Shown here piece after piece: positions 63,987 to 64,000 of a stretch of 64,000 nt of DNA. Every line of letters begins with the position of its first letter. Position 1 is the first letter of the stretch. The notes under the pieces were generated by a model. The model was not told the origin of the DNA. It searched no databases and saw only the letters and a list, made by a program, of their open reading frames with translations. Location of the stretch: positions 98,403 through 162,402 of the forward strand of contig NZ_SWCN01000013.1 of assembly GCF_005116575.1 (NCBI RefSeq). The letters run 5' to 3'. A program made the position numbers and the translations under genes. The DNA comes from Desulforhopalus sp. IMCC35007 (GTDB taxonomy: Bacteria; Desulfobacterota; Desulfobulbia; Desulfobulbales; Desulfocapsaceae).

Positions 63987-64000
63987 GAAAAAGGAGGATT

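Overview
The window looks like chromosome of a Gram-negative anaerobe of the Desulfobacterota, most plausibly a Desulfobulbales-type sulfate or sulfur metaboliser. This is inferred from gene content, not from a marker-gene match. Pointers are an Rnf operon headed by a multiheme cytochrome, secreted heme proteins, a PEP-CTERM protein, an MSHA-type pilus, a lexA-imuB-dnaE2 cassette, and a relic of a radical-SAM peptide system of the SbtA/SbtM kind. GC content is moderate and most genes sit in tightly overlapping operons. No rRNA, tRNA, CRISPR array, complete transposon or prophage was seen.

Layout. 1-6.8 kb (+): a giant secreted diheme protein ending in a dockerin, followed directly by a PEP-CTERM protein with a cohesin-like domain, a small lipoprotein, a secreted protein with an 11-copy GSGGN tail and a small orphan. 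6.9-7.5 kb (-): a ferritin-like diiron protein. 7.8-13.1 kb (+): an outer-membrane beta-barrel, a LolD-like ATPase, two LolC/E-like permeases and a LolA-like periplasmic protein, i.e. a dedicated envelope export system. 13.2-20.6 kb (-): a zinc-ribbon protein, an octaheme cytochrome and rnfCDGEAB, in which RnfB is fused to an NADPH:acceptor oxidoreductase (GltD-like) module. 21.1-32.5 kb (-): an MSHA-type pilus locus (mshE, G, M, I, J, K, L, N and two minor prepilins), then a separately transcribed major-pilin candidate behind a GEMM-I riboswitch. 32.7-34.6 kb (+): a lytic transglycosylase.

35.1-41.6 kb (+): an SOS mutagenesis cassette lexA-DUF72-imuB-dnaE2 behind a strong promoter carrying two 14-bp repeats, then a single-domain response regulator. 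41.9-43.6 kb (+): an acyl-CoA synthetase. 43.7-46.5 kb (-): a NodT-type outer-membrane factor, a YibH-like membrane-fusion protein and a DUF3302 protein. 46.6-49.7 kb (+): a molybdopterin oxidoreductase and RarD. 49.7-50.5 kb (-): a decayed sbtA-sbtM fusion. 50.7-55.4 kb (-): an M50 protease, a DHH-CBS-tRNA nucleotidyltransferase fusion, XerD and ribosomal protein S21. 56.1-63.7 kb (+): prkA-yeaH-spoVR-prkA2. The window ends at a perfect operator-like palindrome in front of a gene outside the window.

The most interesting points are: (1) second-messenger control of the pilus at two levels, a GEMM-I riboswitch before the pilin and two perfect MshEN c-di-GMP-binding motifs in the assembly ATPase; (2) an adjacent dockerin/cohesin pair that could tether a diheme protein to a PEP-CTERM anchor; (3) the RnfB-GltD fusion; (4) a mutasome cassette without ImuA, with DUF72 in its place and an ImuB lacking all three catalytic acidic residues; (5) the decayed sbtA-sbtM locus, in which a deletion has fused precursor and maturase.
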